A stretch of DNA of 64,000 nt, taken from assembly GCA_034359265.1 (NCBI GenBank), contig CP136895.1, forward strand, positions 45,278,001 to 45,342,000, in the 5' to 3' direction. Positions 1-11,484 of the stretch are shown in pieces (positions within the stretch are counted from its first letter, which is position 1; each line of letters starts with the position of its first letter). The DNA comes from Canna indica (Eukaryota; Streptophyta; Magnoliopsida; Zingiberales; Cannaceae). The notes beneath the pieces are model-generated. The model was not told the DNA's origin and ran no database searches. It saw nothing but the letters and a program-made list of their open reading frames with translations. The position numbers were made by a program, and so were the translations under genes.

Positions 1-688
1 TAACAATTATAAAACAATAAAATATTATATATAAATTTATAAATTCCGGCGCCGGAGTTAGGTGGACTCCGGCGCCGGCGTACAGTGGCCGGACACACTG
101 TCCGGCCACTGTACAAGGTCCGGCGGCGGCCATCGGCCGACCGCCGCCGGCCAAAACCCTAGAAATAGGGTTTCGGTCAGATTAATTCCCGCCGGCCGCA
201 ACGGGAAGAGACGGCTGGCCGGCGAGGCATACCTGAACAAGTCGGCAGCAGCGGGAGGAGGAAGAGGCGTCGTCGGCGTCGTCGGCGTCGGCAGCAGCGG
301 CAGCGGCGGTGAGAGGCGAGAGCAGGAGCGACGGCGGCAGCAGCAGGAGGAAGAAGGGTCGGGCGCGACTGGTGCCCTATATAAACTTATCAGCAACGGC
401 TCACTCGCCCGTTAGAAAGCCGTTGATAATAAGTTATCATCAGCGACGGCTCACTTGTCCGTTAGAAAGCCGTTGCTGATAATTATAATATCAGCAACGG
501 CTCGCGTGTCCGTCCGAAAGTCGTTGCGAATAATTAAAATAATCCGCAACGGCTTGCGTATCCGTTAGAACGCCGTTGCAGATATAAGATATCTACAACA
601 GCTCTGGCGGCCGTAAGAAGGCCGTTGCAGCAACGGCTTGAGCGGCCGTTGCTGATAGCCGTTGCTGAAGACCTAATTTCTAGTAGTG
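1..688. mobile_element. CACTA (En/Spm-type) transposon, terminal segment
   Basis: The segment ends at 681-688 with TAGTAGTG, preceded by CTAATTTC. Read on the other strand this is CACTACTAGAAATTAG, the classic terminus of CACTA transposons. Inward of it are subterminal repeats and a GC-rich block (about 50-400) rich in CCGGCGCCGG palindromes, as is usual for CACTA ends. Immediately after 688 the protease-to-RT region of a gypsy element begins in mid-codon-run, so the CACTA element inserted into that retrotransposon and its other end lies left of the window. The open frame at 62-415 is GC-driven, has no recognisable domain, and is not called as a gene. Confidence 0.85.
385..668. repeat. CACTA subterminal inverted/direct repeats
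   Basis: At least five units of about 55-60 bp alternate CAACGGCT and its complement AGCCGTTG (for example near 395, 445, 495, 545 and 630), separated by CCGTTAGAA-like spacers and short AT-rich stretches. Such subterminal arrays are the transposase-binding regions of CACTA elements by family knowledge. The units can pair with each other to form strong hairpins. Confidence 0.8.
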
Positions 689-689
689 T

Positions 690-2438
690 GTCATCCTCGG
701 CATGGATTGGCTGGTGGAGCACTTCGCGTTAGTTAACTGTAGGGCTAAGACTATCACGTTCAGTAATCTCGGGTTGCCGCAATTCACCTTCCGTGGGGAA
801 GGAAAGGATGATACTATGGGCATCATTTCAGCCCTTAAGGCTCGTAAATTGTTGTTAGGCGGCTACCAGTCCTTCTTGGCCTTCGTATCTATGGCCGAGG
901 AAAAATGGAGCACGGCTCAGGAGGTTAGTGGAACTTCGGTGATCTATGAGTTCCCTGATGTCTTCCCAAAGGAATTTCTAGGATTACCTCCTAGAAGAGA
1001 AATTGAATTCTGCATTGAATTGCAGCTCGGGATGGCACCGATCTCCATCCTACCCTATAGGATGGCACCAGTCAAACTTCGGGAGTTAAAGGCGCAGTTG
1101 CAAGAGTTGCTGGACTTGGGCTTCATTCGCCCAAGTGTGTCCCCGTGGGGTGCTCCAGTCTTGTTTGTGAAGAAAAAGGACGGGTCCATGCGCATGTGCA
1201 TCGACTATAGACAGCTCAATAGGGTGACAATCAAAAATAGTTACCCCCTGCCTAGAATCGACGACTTGTTTGACCAATTGTAGGGGGCACAATGGTTTTT
1301 AAAGATTGATTTGAGGTCTGGATATCATCAGCTAAGAATCCGAGACTGTGACGTGCCCAAGACTGCCTTCAGGACTCGCTATGGCCATTATGAGTTCTTG
1401 GTGATGTCGTTTGGATTGACTAACTCACCTGCGGCCTTTATGGACCTCATGAACAGAGTGTTCAAAGAATACCTGGACAGATTTGTGATTGTCTTTATTG
1501 ACGACATCCTAGTCTATTCCAAGAGCAAGGAGGAGCACTCCGAGCATTTGAAGATGGTCCTGGAAACCCTTAGAAAACATCAGTTATATGCCAAATTCAC
1601 CAAGTGTGAGTTTTGGTTAGAAAGTGTGGGATTCCTATGTCATGTAGTGTCCAAGGAAGGAATCAGTATGGATCCCGCCAAGATAGAGGTAGTAAAGGAC
1701 TGAAAGCGGTCGAACAGTGTGATTGAAGTCCGCAGTTTCTTGGGGTTAGTCGGGTATTACAGAAAGTTTGTAGAAAATTTCTCTAGGATTGTAGCTCTTC
1801 TGACTCGGTTAACCCAAAAGAAGGTCAAATTTGGTTGGGACAGAAAGTGTGAGGAGAGCTTCTTGAAGCTCAAAGAATGTTTGACGTCAGCACCAATTCT
1901 GGCCGTACCTTCAGGCTCGAGAGGGTTTGTGGTATACTGTGATGCCTCTCGGGTTGGCCTAGGCTGTGTTCTGATGCAGTATGATAGAGTGATCGTATAT
2001 GCGTCTCGCCAATTGAAAGTTCATGAAAAGAATTATCCAGCACATGATTTGGAACTGGCGGCGGTAGTGTTTGCCCTGAAGCTATGGCGCCACTACTTGT
2101 ACGGTGAGACTTGTGAGATTTATACTAACCATAAAAGCCTCCAGTACTTGCTCACCCAAAGAGAGCTCAATTTAAGGCAGAGAAGATGGCTGGAACTTCT
2201 GAAAGATTACGATTGTACCATCTTGTATCACCCTAGGAAGGCCAATGTGGTGGCGGATGCGCTGAGCAAGAAGTCGATGGGCAGCCTGGCCCATTTGGTA
2301 ATCGGGAGGAGACCGCCAGCGCGAGAATTATCACTGTGCATGGATGGGGGATCAGTTCTAGCAGTGTCAGCTTCGGGTGCCCTGGTGGCCCATCTGCAAG
2401 TACAATTCACACTAGTGGATATGTTGCGTACCGCGTAG
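690..2438 (+). pseudogene. gypsy pol: protease end, reverse transcriptase, RNase H (broken)
   Basis: The frame starts with the protease-end motif ILGMDWL at about 693-713. Reverse transcriptase follows with [16 protein letters not shown] (about 1140-1187), the motif-A stretch [11 protein letters not shown] (about 1303-1335) and the catalytic [10 protein letters not shown] (about 1492-1521). RNase H follows with YCDAS (about 1937), [12 protein letters not shown] (about 2048-2083) and VVADALS (about 2248-2268). Stops at 1281 (TAG in DQL-GA), 1701 (TGA, normally Trp) and 2436 (TAG) break the frame. The usual TDHKSL of RNase H reads TNHKSL here, losing an acidic catalytic residue by what looks like a G-to-A change. 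The product would have copied retrotransposon RNA into DNA in cytoplasmic particles; this copy cannot. Confidence 0.92.
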
Positions 2439-3928
2439 GGGGAGGACGCCTTCTGTGCCTTGACTAAGGACTTAGTGCAGAGAGGCGATGCAGAGAATGA
2501 CTTCAGGTTGGACTCAAAGGATGTCTTAAGGTTCAGAGACCGGATAGTGGTGCCTCATATGGCAAAAGTACGCAAGCAGGTCCTGGAGCTGGGGCATCGA
2601 TCTACTTATATGATGCATCCGGGAGCCACCAAAATGTACCAAGACTTAAGACAACATTACTGGTGGAAGGGCATGAAAAGGGAGGTAGCAGAGTTTGTAT
2701 CCAAGTGTTTGGTCTGCCAGCAAGTGAAGGCCGAACACCTGAAGCCCGCAGGGCTACTGCAAAACCTTGAAGTTCCCGAGTGGAAGTGGGAAAAGATTAC
2801 TATTGATCTAGTGATAGGGTTGCCTAAATCAAGGGGTGGATTTGATTCCATTTGGGTGGTGGTAGATCGGTTGACAAAGACCGCTCATTTCATTCCTATC
2901 AAGACAACCTTCTCTGTTGAGCAGTACGCCAGACTATTCTTGGACAGGATTGTGGCATACCATGGTACCCCAGTGATGATTATATCAGATCGAGGTACCC
3001 AGTTCATAGCCCGATTTTGGTAGTCCTTCCAAGAAGCCTAGGGTACTCAGGTGCGCTTCAGCACAACTTTCCATACACAAACGGATGGATAGTCAGAGAG
3101 AACCATCCAAACCTTGGAAGATATGCTGAGGGCCTGCGTTCTGGACCTAGCTGGCAGTTGGGAGAAACACCTATAGTTGATTGAGTTCGCCTACAACAAT
3201 AGCTATCACAATAGCATTGGCATGGCTCCTTTCGAGGCCATGTATGGGCGGCGGTGTATGTCTCTAGTGGGCTGGTTTGAGGCGGGAGAATCTCTCATGG
3301 TGGGTCCTGATCTGGTTGAGGAAGCGGTGGAGAAAGTGAAAATCATAAAGGAAATATTATTGGCGGCTCAGAGTCGCCAAAAAATGTACGCTGACAAGAA
3401 GGCCAGAGAGTTGGAGTTTGCGGAAGGTGACCTTGTGTTTCTGAAGGTCTCCCCCATGAAGGGGGTAGTTCGATTTTGGAAGAAAGGAAAGCTGAACCCC
3501 TGATTTGTTGGGCCTTTTCCCGTTCTCCGGCAGAGGGGTGCTGTAGCGTATGAGCTGGCCTTGCCCCCTATCATTAGTAGGGTATACTTGATCTTTCATG
3601 TATCAATGCTCAGGTGATATGTAAGAGATGATTCACATGTGACCGAACCTTCTTTGGTTGAGGTAGATTCGACTGTCTCATTCGAGGAAAGACCATGGAG
3701 ATCATCGACCGCCAAATTAGAAAGCTGAGGTCCAAAAAAATTCCACTGGTAAAGGTTAGATGGGAGTACAACTCCGGGCAGGACGCCACTTGGGAGGTAG
3801 AGCGAGACATGAGAGAGCGCTACCCTTCCTTGTTTGAAGAACTGATAAGTTATTACAATTCAGCAAAATTCGAGGACGAATTTCCCTTAAGGGGGGAAGG
3901 TTGTAAGACCAAAAGATTCCTAATATAA
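2439..3928 (+). pseudogene. gypsy pol: integrase and chromodomain-like tail (broken)
   Basis: The zinc-binding region is seen at about 2590-2735 (H-R-S ... MMHPGATK ... CLVCQQVK). The catalytic core has its first Asp in TIDLVIGLP (about 2798), its second in SDRGTQF (about 2986) and its Glu in the SERTIQ segment (about 3095). Stops interrupt at 3021, 3040, 3090 and 3174. A C-terminal region follows (VGPFPVL; FHVSMLR), and then a chromodomain-like stretch at about 3690-3840 (KIPLVKVRWE ... TWEVERDMRERYPSLFEE). Family knowledge: chromodomains target integration to heterochromatin. Nearly all stops sit where CAG, CGA or TGG would be expected, suggesting decay by methyl-cytosine deamination. Confidence 0.88.
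3889..3901 (+). other. polypurine tract of the gypsy element
   Basis: AAGGGGGGAAGG directly precedes the TG of the 3' LTR. This is the expected priming site for plus-strand DNA synthesis. Confidence 0.8.
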
Positions 3929-5896
3929 AATTTATTTTTGGTGCAGTGTACCGGATCGAGAGTTAGTCGGGTCGAGTTGCGAAATCGCCGCGAGTAGAAA
4001 GTATAATTTAAGCCTTGTGAAATTTTATTTGATAAATATTCCTTCCTTCTTAATCATAAGATGTTTTAGTGGAGTATGGAGTTGCGAAGTTGTTTCTTGT
4101 TGTTTGATGTCGTTTCTCGAATTCTCAAGCCATGTTCTTCATCGTCGTATGGATTTTGTTGTTAGACGATCTTTTTGTGAGGAATCTAGGGCCGGCCGAA
4201 TAGAGGAAAAAGGAGGAAGGTCATGCCGAAATTTTCCTTTTTGAGTGGTTTTAACCCTTAGATCGATTCCTTTTTGATGTAGAAGAATTCTGTTCAAGTG
4301 GATCTTGTGATTTCATGGTCGAGTTATCCTTCCCTCCCCCTTCAATGAGGCTCGGCCGATCGTGTACCCTTGCCTATGGTTCGACCGAGTGGAGAGGAGG
4401 GTGAAGTCGATCGAGCATCTTGATTACTTCTTTTAGGGACGATGTTCGTCGATTGAAATTGTAGATCTAGTGATTGGCGAGTGTATTGAAATTATGAGTA
4501 GATTATTTTGAAAATTGTAGAAGAACATCTCCTTAAATGCACATGTAAGACAAAATACTAGGTATGGTATATGATTTATGATTATTTCTTCATCGAAATT
4601 CTAATGCTGGTATTGAAATTTCCATGCTAGATAAATTATTACCTTGCTGGAATTTATTGATTAAATGCAAAACTTAATTACCTTTTGTTGAAAGCGTGTT
4701 GTTAATTATGGTAGTAACTGTAGAATAATTTCCGTATAACTTATGTGTTGTGACATAATTGTATTCAGACATTTCTACGCTTATGACAAGTGATCTACAC
4801 TTAAGGAACATGACGAATGATGCTAGATGACTATAAGGACATTATAGGTAGTTTAAATGGTCGGAAAAATATTAATATAGACAAGCTAGGTTTCACACCT
4901 AGGAAATAATCAGCAAGCACTAATGTGCAGCTGGTGTGGCCAGAATAAGGGGGCCGGATATGGGCGAACGCTCGGAGTTTTAAATAAGGAAACTTTAGAA
5001 CACTTTATTTGTGTACTGTGATTGCGATGGTCGGCTGAGATGCATAAATGGTCGAAACGACTAATGCTTGACACGGCGGGTGATTTGGGTCTTGAGATTG
5101 CACCAGCAGACCCGCTAGGTGTTAGACCCGGGTGGCAGAGAGTCTTGAGATTCCGTCAGTGGGTCACGCTGACGGTAGACCCAAGTTGGGTGGGACTAGC
5201 TATCCCTAACCCGATGGGTTCCTGAGACTAGTTGTCCATCCTATTCGACGGTCCGGTGATTATTTGACTTTCCTTATATGATATGTGGGTTGTGCGGCCG
5301 AGTTATTATCTTGTGGTATAGGACCGTCTTGGCCGGGTGTATGGTTTATACAGGTTGGCCTTTGAGCCGGTAGTTATATCATGACTAGATTAAATCCCTA
5401 TAACTATAAATTGTTGACTTATATGCATGTTATTAGTGGGGATTTATGTGGAGGTTCGGAAGGACCGCTCACTGAGTCCCATGTGGACTCACGATTTATT
5501 TCTCTTATTTTTTTTGCAGAGCCCGACCAATGAGGTGAGGCTTGGAGTCATGGTGCAGCTGGAGGGCAGGCAGTGGCGTAGATCTCGTAGCAATGTCCAG
5601 TAGTCGTAGTCGTGATATCTAGGATTGTATTTTTTTTTATACACTGAGAGATGTTGATTTGAAAAATATGTATTTGACTTTAACTCGAGTCGTTCTTAAT
5701 AGTTGGTTGGTTTTGCAACTCTTTTAAAATTATTGAACCTTCTTTAAAATTAAATGAAAGTTTGCATCGTTGTTCTTACTCGTATGTTTTCCGGTTAGCG
5801 TGCACTCTCAGTATTTTGTTATTCAATGTATGTGGTAGACTTCATGGTAGGACATAGACCATGGTCGGTCACGCGACCCCGAGTTGGGGCGTGACA
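3902..5896 (+). repeat. gypsy 3' LTR (about 1995 bp)
   Basis: It begins TGTAAGACC right after the polypurine tract and ends GGGGCGTGACA. Both ends are characteristic of plant Tekay/Del LTRs. No second copy lies in the window because the 5' LTR is beyond the left edge. Small open frames inside (for example 5022-5225) have no recognisable domain and are ordinary LTR sequence. Confidence 0.82.
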
Positions 5897-6402
5897 CTAT
5901 TACTCCTATTTAGCTCAATCTCTACTACATATCCCGAGTTAACAGCTCCTTGGCAACTCTTTAGACCCATTCTATATTGATTCAATCGTAATCATATCAA
6001 TTATTATACATAAACACATGAATCCTCACCTAAAAATAAATGACTAAGCACACTACTTAATAATTTATGGTTACTCAATATTCATTATTAATAAAAATTC
6101 CAAATTTTATTTTGTGATCGGGCCTGCTCAAGCACAGCCCATTGCCACCTCTACACTCACTACCATCTTGAGCAGAAATATAACAGCTCCTATTACTCCT
6201 ATTTAGCTCTATCTCTACTACAGATCCCACTTACCACTCCTAACTCGTTAACAGCTCCTTGGCAACTCTTTAGACCCATTCTATATTGATTCAATCTTAA
6301 TTATATCAGTTCTTATACATAAACATATGAATCCTCACCTAAAAACAAATGACTAAGCACACTACTTAATAATTTATGATTACTCATAATATTCATTATT
6401 AA
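5897..6402. repeat. imperfect direct repeat, two units of about 200 bp
   Basis: The stretch 5897-6100 (CTATTACTCCTATTTAGCTC ... ATTCATTATTAAT) recurs at 6190-6402 with a few substitutions and a short insertion near 6230. The spacer 6101-6189 is unrelated. The gypsy element is inserted exactly at the start of the first unit. The end of the second unit is the target site of the LINE. Confidence 0.85.
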
Positions 6403-6455
6403 TGACATCATCCATCTCTGGATTTGTTCCACTTGATATCATATAGCACTCATTT
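6360..6455. repeat. LINE target-site duplication, left copy
   Basis: Ninety-six bases from CACTACTTAATAATTTATGA to CTCATTT match 18389-18484 with about three substitutions. They bracket the LINE and its poly(A) tail. Confidence 0.85.
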
Positions 6456-6539
6456 GGTTTATGTAAATAGATAAGGAATGAGATAATTCATTAAGCCAGA
6501 CACATCGTCACTGCTGGAGCTTGGGACGCATCAGGAGAC

Positions 6540-9105
6540 TAGATGGACGCTGGTCTCTCGTCGGAAACCTGTTTATAGGGTTTCTTTTGCCGATGCGCCT
6601 AAACCCTCTTCCTCAGCATGGGTTGGTAATCGTCGTTCGTTTGCTGAGATCATCCAAGTGGGTATGAAGCTCCCTTCCGCTCCTATGCCTGCGGCCTCCC
6701 CCCGTTCCTCTTCTTCTGCGCTGGTGCAGTCTATTAGTGATATGGTTGCCTCGCACGGCAAACTTGGCTGCTGTTTTAATTGCACGCGTTAGGGTCATTT
6801 GGCTCGTCGTTGTCCTGGACGTCGGGTTTGCTTTCTCTGCAAGCGTGAGGGTCATTCGTGTCGTGGCTGCACCACCTATCGCCAGCCTTCCTCTTCTGTT
6901 ATATCTCCCTTGAACACTCATACCAGAAGCATCTCATCTCTCGGCTTTTACTACAGCTTTTAATTCTGCTACTACCTCTGCATTTATGGCTGGTGCAAGC
7001 CCGGGCTTGCCTTTAAATTCGACCTCCTCTTCACTAGTTCCTGCACTCAATTGCACCTCGGCTTCTTTGACTGCTCCTTCTTCTCTTCTGGCAAGAAGCT
7101 CGATGGTTGATCACCCTGAGCATGTGAGAGCCTTCATTCCTAACTCCTCGGCGACTGCGGAGAGGGCGGCCTATTTGAATGAGAGATGCTTGCTGGTTAC
7201 GATCCATGGCCAGCTTAATCCGCAGGCCGACTTGGCTGGTTTCTTAGCCCGACAGTTTGTTAACTATCGCCATCATCTTCACCTGTGGGAGCAGAGACGT
7301 CTGCCCGATGGTTGTTACCTCATCGCAACGTCATCGACTGAGGACAGTTACTACAAACGGAGGTTGATTTAGACCGAGAGGATACTCTGGAACCATGTTC
7401 TGTTGCTTATTGAGGACTGGTCACAGGATCAGTCCTTTGAGATGGTACACCCGTCGGAAGTACAGGATGGCCTGGAGCTTAGGGGGCTGCCTCTGATGTG
7501 TTGGAACGTGGAAACCGCCATTGCACTCACTAGTTCTTTCGCCAGGTTTGAAGCAATGGTCATTTCTACACTCGACATCTCCAATCTAGACTCTTGCAAG
7601 GTGCAAGTTCAGTGAGGGCTTTACACTTGATTCCTCGTTTCATTGTCGCCAAGGTTGACTCTCGTCGATTCTCTATGGAGGTGGGAATCGCGTGGCAACA
7701 ATGGATCGAAAGTGATGTTCCCTTGGCCGATTCCCAGAATGCGGAGCAGGACGATGGTGATGAGGACTTTGGCTCTGGTTCTGATGCTAGCCATGAATAC
7801 GATCCGTCGGAGGGTAGTTTTCAAGGAGGAAGCAACTCCGATCACATCTCGGTGAGTTCTGATGCCTTTGGTTCGGCGACTCCACTTGCTTCTCGGACTC
7901 AGGCTTCTGTTGCCCCAGAAGAGACCTTAGCCCGGGCGAAGTCGGCGATGGTGGCTTCGGGGCTATCCCGGCTCTGGTTGACTCCCTGCCGCGGCGTGCT
8001 CCGACGATCTCCACCTGCTGGCATCCACAAGGGCTCTGCAGCCCATTTCCTTTTCGAGGTGGACTCCTGATACCACTGAGGTTGCCCTCTGGCGATCTTT
8101 CCCCGTTCCCGCTTGCCAAGCCGGGTCTTTCGCCGCCGATCGGATTTGGTGGTACTCGCTCTGTGCACGAAGATCCTTCTAACAACTGCTTCGATGCTTT
8201 CCTAGACGCTGTCGGCTTCTCTTTCGTTCGCCTGGTCAGGGATTTTTCCGTTTTGATGTTTTCTGGCCTTCCTGCGATGGATGTTGTTGCTTTCGAGTGT
8301 GTGGTGGCTGCGGGCTTCCCCTCTCTCGGATTTCTCCTCTGGTATCACCTCTCTCGAGGTTTTGCCATTTGGGGAAGGTCTGCTGTCGGCTAGTTGTGGC
8401 TCTTCTTATTCAATTTTATCGGAAGCGGATCCTGGGGAACTAATCAGAGTACTGGAGGACCCGTTTACCCATTTTCTTCCAATCACAACGCCCTCCCCTC
8501 TTGGACCATGCTCCTATCGCGTGGCCCACGTGCTTTCTTGCAGCTGGCATCGGGTTGGGCCATGTCGGTCCTGATACGAGTTTGACCAGGGTCCTCGGGT
8601 TGACCAGGGTGGGGACGCCGTCTCATGGAGCTGACCGCGTCCGTTGTTCGTGCGCGTCTACACGTGTTGCTGACCCTGGCCTGTTGGGTGCGCCTCCACA
8701 CGTCCGCCTTCAAGTGACTAGTGTTGTTGTGCCTGCTCCTTCTCTCCTCGGGCCAGGCTCGGCCCAATTGAATGGGGGCCTTGCGCTTGAGGAATAGACC
8801 GGCTCGGTTGTTGCGAGCCGCGTGGTTGAGGAGATACGTCATTCCCCCATGATTTCGGTCCGTCGTAGCTATAGGTTCTCGACAAAGATATCTGGATCGT
8901 CACTCTCCAAAGCCGCAAAACTGAAGGCTATTAGAAACGAGGGCAATGGTGAAGACCAGACTATTGCCTTCGGGGTCAATTTGCTGTCTCTGAACAACCT
9001 GGGGTCCACTATGATTGCTATGAGCTCGGGAATGGATTCATTGTTGAAGAAGGAAATTGATGATCTGGGATTTGATCTGGCTGCCCCTAAGGACTGGGTG
9101 CTGTA
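6540..9105 (+). pseudogene. LINE ORF1 (gag-like, CCHC zinc knuckles), broken
   Basis: At about 6760-6870 one frame reads CCFNCTR, a stop, GHLARRC, then VCFLCKREGHSC. These are two consecutive CCHC-type zinc knuckles, with one TAG where CAG is expected. The next conserved-looking block (about 6986-7615) contains RCLLVTIHGQL and LELRGLPLMCWN, reminiscent of the DUF4283-like part of plant LINE ORF1. The remainder to 9105 is acidic and Ser-rich and shifts frame several times. By family knowledge ORF1 coats the LINE RNA and delivers it to the nucleus. The exact start codon cannot be fixed because the 5' end is degraded. Confidence 0.75.
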
Positions 9106-9180
9106 GGCCTTGGGCCCTATGCCTGTCTGACTTTGTGTCTGTGTTTGTTGTCCTGTTGCGTAGTTTTTTTTTTCATCATG

Positions 9181-9831
9181 TTTCACAACTTTTGCACCTT
9201 ACTTTGGAACGTCAGAGGGCTCTATAGGCTTTCCAAGCATTATATTGTGAAACAACTTATCAGGGATTTCAAATGTAGAGTCGTCTTTTTATCAGAAACT
9301 ATATTGGTGGCTTGTTCTAGAAGAATTGTCAGACAGACTGCTAGTTTTTCATCTGTTGATAATTATCGTGTCATCAATGTGTTTGGTCTCTCGGGGGGAA
9401 TTTTAGCGATTTGGGACCCTTCTGTTTGGACGTGTACGGATTGCCGCTTTGGTTGTTGGTTGATACAACTATTCCTCAAGCAACGTACATCTAATTTCTC
9501 TTTTGTGGCTATGGGTATTTATGGTCCCCCATCTCGCACACACAGGGCTGATTTTCTACCAGAAGTCTTACAAATCACCTCTGGCCATACTGGCCCCTTT
9601 TATTGGGAGGAGATTTCAACATTACTACTCACAATAGGGAGAGATCTAATTGTACTGGAAAATCTATGGATTCTAAGAGATTCTCGCGGTTCATTGCTGA
9701 TCAGGGTCTTATCGACCTTCCCCTTTCCGGCAGTCTATTCACTTGGACCAACAATCAGAACCCCCGGCGCTGGCCAAATTGGACAGGATACTCATCAACA
9801 ATTCTTTGGCTCTTTCTTTTCCTGAGTTATT
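9181..9831 (+). pseudogene. LINE ORF2 N-terminal part: AP-type endonuclease (broken)
   Basis: The frame opens MFHNFCTLLWNVRGL, matching the WNVRGL start of plant L1 endonucleases, then FLSETI. After a frameshift it shows GGDFNITT (about 9603-9630) and LFTWTNNQ. These are Mg-dependent nuclease motifs that nick target DNA. The frame is cut at 9831 by the Sirevirus insertion and resumes at 15325. Confidence 0.85.
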
Positions 9832-11411
9832 TGTTGGCTTTAGGTTTTCAACCTTAGCCTTAATCTCGATCTTAATAGTTTTGATGATAACAAACATGAA
9901 ACTAATGATTTCATTGAGAATATGTTTCAGGTTCCATATCGACTAGCGTTCGATGTCCTCGATCGGATAAATCGGAGAAATCACGAAATTGAAAGGACAT
10001 TGATCGTCGCGCTCGGGTTCGTCGCGAAAGTTTCCCGAAGATCGACGAGTGCACCAAAGTCATTTGGACGAGTCTAAAGATCAAGTCAAAAGCTCTCCAA
10101 GATGATGCTCGTTGAAAGCCAGAACCTAGAAATGAAGCGCGGAAGAAATAGACTGAAGAAATAACATTCAGCCTAGGTTCGGTCGATCGACCGAAGGTAA
10201 AGAAAGTAGCAGAGCTACTTCGGTCGAACGAGCGGTCGACCGATGGAAGCCCAAAATAGGCAGTATCTCGGGCGATGACCCATCGGTCGACCGACCTACT
10301 GATTCCCGCAACGCAAAATCACGTCGGTCGATCGATGGGTTGACCGAATGGTGAAAGAATCGGGCCGAGGCTGGCGGTCGACCAATCGATCGACCGACCT
10401 GCATAAGAGCCGTGACACAATACCACGTCGGTCGACCGACGGGTCGATCGAAGATCGCGGATCGCGCAATCTACGTTTGGTGGTCGACCAGTCGGTCGAT
10501 CGACCACAGGGTAAACAGAAGCGGTCGAATGACAGGTCGACCGATGCTTCGACCGACGCTTCGACCGGCGGCCTGTAATGGATAGTTTTCTATCCGTTGA
10601 ACGTCGTTTCTTCACCTGGGTATAAATACACCCATGTATGATTCATTTGATACTTTTCCTTATTTTCTACAGCTTTCATTGAGCATTCTAAGAGGAAGAT
10701 TTGAAGCCTTCTAAAAGAGTGAATCGCTTGCGCCTGTTCTTCTCGCGACAGTTTCTTCAAGCGCCAGTCTTCATCCTCAACTCAAGATCTAATACGAGTT
10801 CAACCTATGGACGAGTTGAAGGCATCGAATGCGTTGAAAAGAGTAGTTTATTTTGCTTTATATCTTTAGCTTTTTTAGTTGTATTTTAATTGTTATTTGA
10901 ATATTTTGTTTTGGGTTTGTAGAAGACCTTGTGATTAGGTCTTGGTTGTGTAAAGTGGTTACCCGGTGTGAGGTGTAAAGCCACTTGTGTAAACTGACTG
11001 TTTACTAGGATTAGTTTTGTTGTCCCTTAGGGTTGAGGTGGGATAAGTGCTCTCGACAAGAAGACGGAGACTTCCGGGTGTGGAAGTACCTTAGGTCGAG
11101 AGTGAGACTTTTCGGTGCAAAGTCCTCTGTGTAAGGGAAACCGAATTAATCTAGTAAAGCTAGTTTGGAAATCCTAAGCGGTGTGGTTAGGTAGTGGAGT
11201 AGGCATTGGGGCCGAACCACTATAAATTCTGTGTTTGCGTTGATTTCTTGTTTGTGTTAATTGCTTAATTATTTATCGTTTCCGCATTCATTCATCGCAT
11301 AATTGCATCTTGCCTAATCAAGTTAAGTAAACGATTAAATTAGAATTTAGGCTAATTGTTTTAGTAAACATATTATTCACCCCCCCTCTAGTGTCGTCAT
11401 TTCGTCCAACA
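9832..11411 (+). repeat. 5' LTR of Sirevirus copy 1 (1580 bp)
   Basis: It starts TGTTGGCTTTAGG and ends TCCAACA next to the primer-binding site. It is about 155 bp longer than its partner because the palindrome array is longer here. It contains a TATA box at 10621 and a 7 bp hairpin (AAGACCT / AGGTCTT) at 10923-10943. Confidence 0.93.
10179..10630 (+). promoter_or_regulatory. U3 palindrome array plus core promoter of Sirevirus copy 1, 5' LTR
   Basis: From 10179 to about 10569 the sequence is studded with TCGGTCGACCGA, TCGGTCGATCGACCGA and half-site variants at irregular spacings. CCGTTGAAC at 10593-10601 and the TATA box TATAAATA at 10621-10628 follow. All of it is upstream of the presumed transcription start, so it occupies the enhancer position of the LTR. 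Confidence 0.7.
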
Positions 11412-11413
11412 AG

Positions 11414-11425
11414 TGGTATCAGAGC
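11414..11425 (+). other. primer-binding site (initiator tRNA-Met)
   Basis: TGGTATCAGAGC lies two bases after the 5' LTR. It is the standard plant copia site complementary to the 3' end of initiator tRNA-Met. Confidence 0.9.
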
Positions 11426-11484
11426 AGGTCATAGATTGAGATTTCACCGTCTCCTCTACATTTAGCCTCAATCCGAAAAAAAAA

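Larger units (their letters stand above)
689..5896 (+). mobile_element. Ty3/gypsy chromovirus (Tekay/Del-like), 3' portion
   Basis: Reading left to right the element has the end of protease, reverse transcriptase, RNase H, integrase, a C-terminal chromodomain-like segment, a polypurine tract and a roughly 2 kb 3' LTR. That order (integrase after RNase H) defines Ty3/gypsy, and the chromo-like tail with an LTR starting TGTAAGACC and ending GCGTGACA is typical of plant Tekay/Del chromoviruses. The 5' LTR, gag and most of protease lie beyond the CACTA insertion. Many stop codons make it non-functional. The 5 bp after the LTR (CTATT) would be half of the target duplication. Confidence 0.9.

Noticed and set aside
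62..415. 117-codon ORF in the GC-rich CACTA end, with an antiparallel ORF at 58-396
   Set aside because: Both arise because GC-rich DNA lacks stops. Composition is low-complexity (Gly/Arg or Pro/Ser), with no domain.
5022..5225. 67-codon ORF in the gypsy LTR
   Set aside because: It lies wholly in the LTR, and this GC-richer segment is a standard part of Tekay-like LTRs.
10179..10569. palindrome arrays considered as a CRISPR-like array
   Set aside because: Repeats are irregularly spaced and degenerate, lie inside eukaryotic LTRs and have no cas genes.
10348..10578. ORFs across the GGTCGACC arrays (also 10319-10615, 19438-19980, 22616-22970, 36407-36917)
   Set aside because: They are by-products of palindromic repeats giving RSTDRST-type peptides on both strands.
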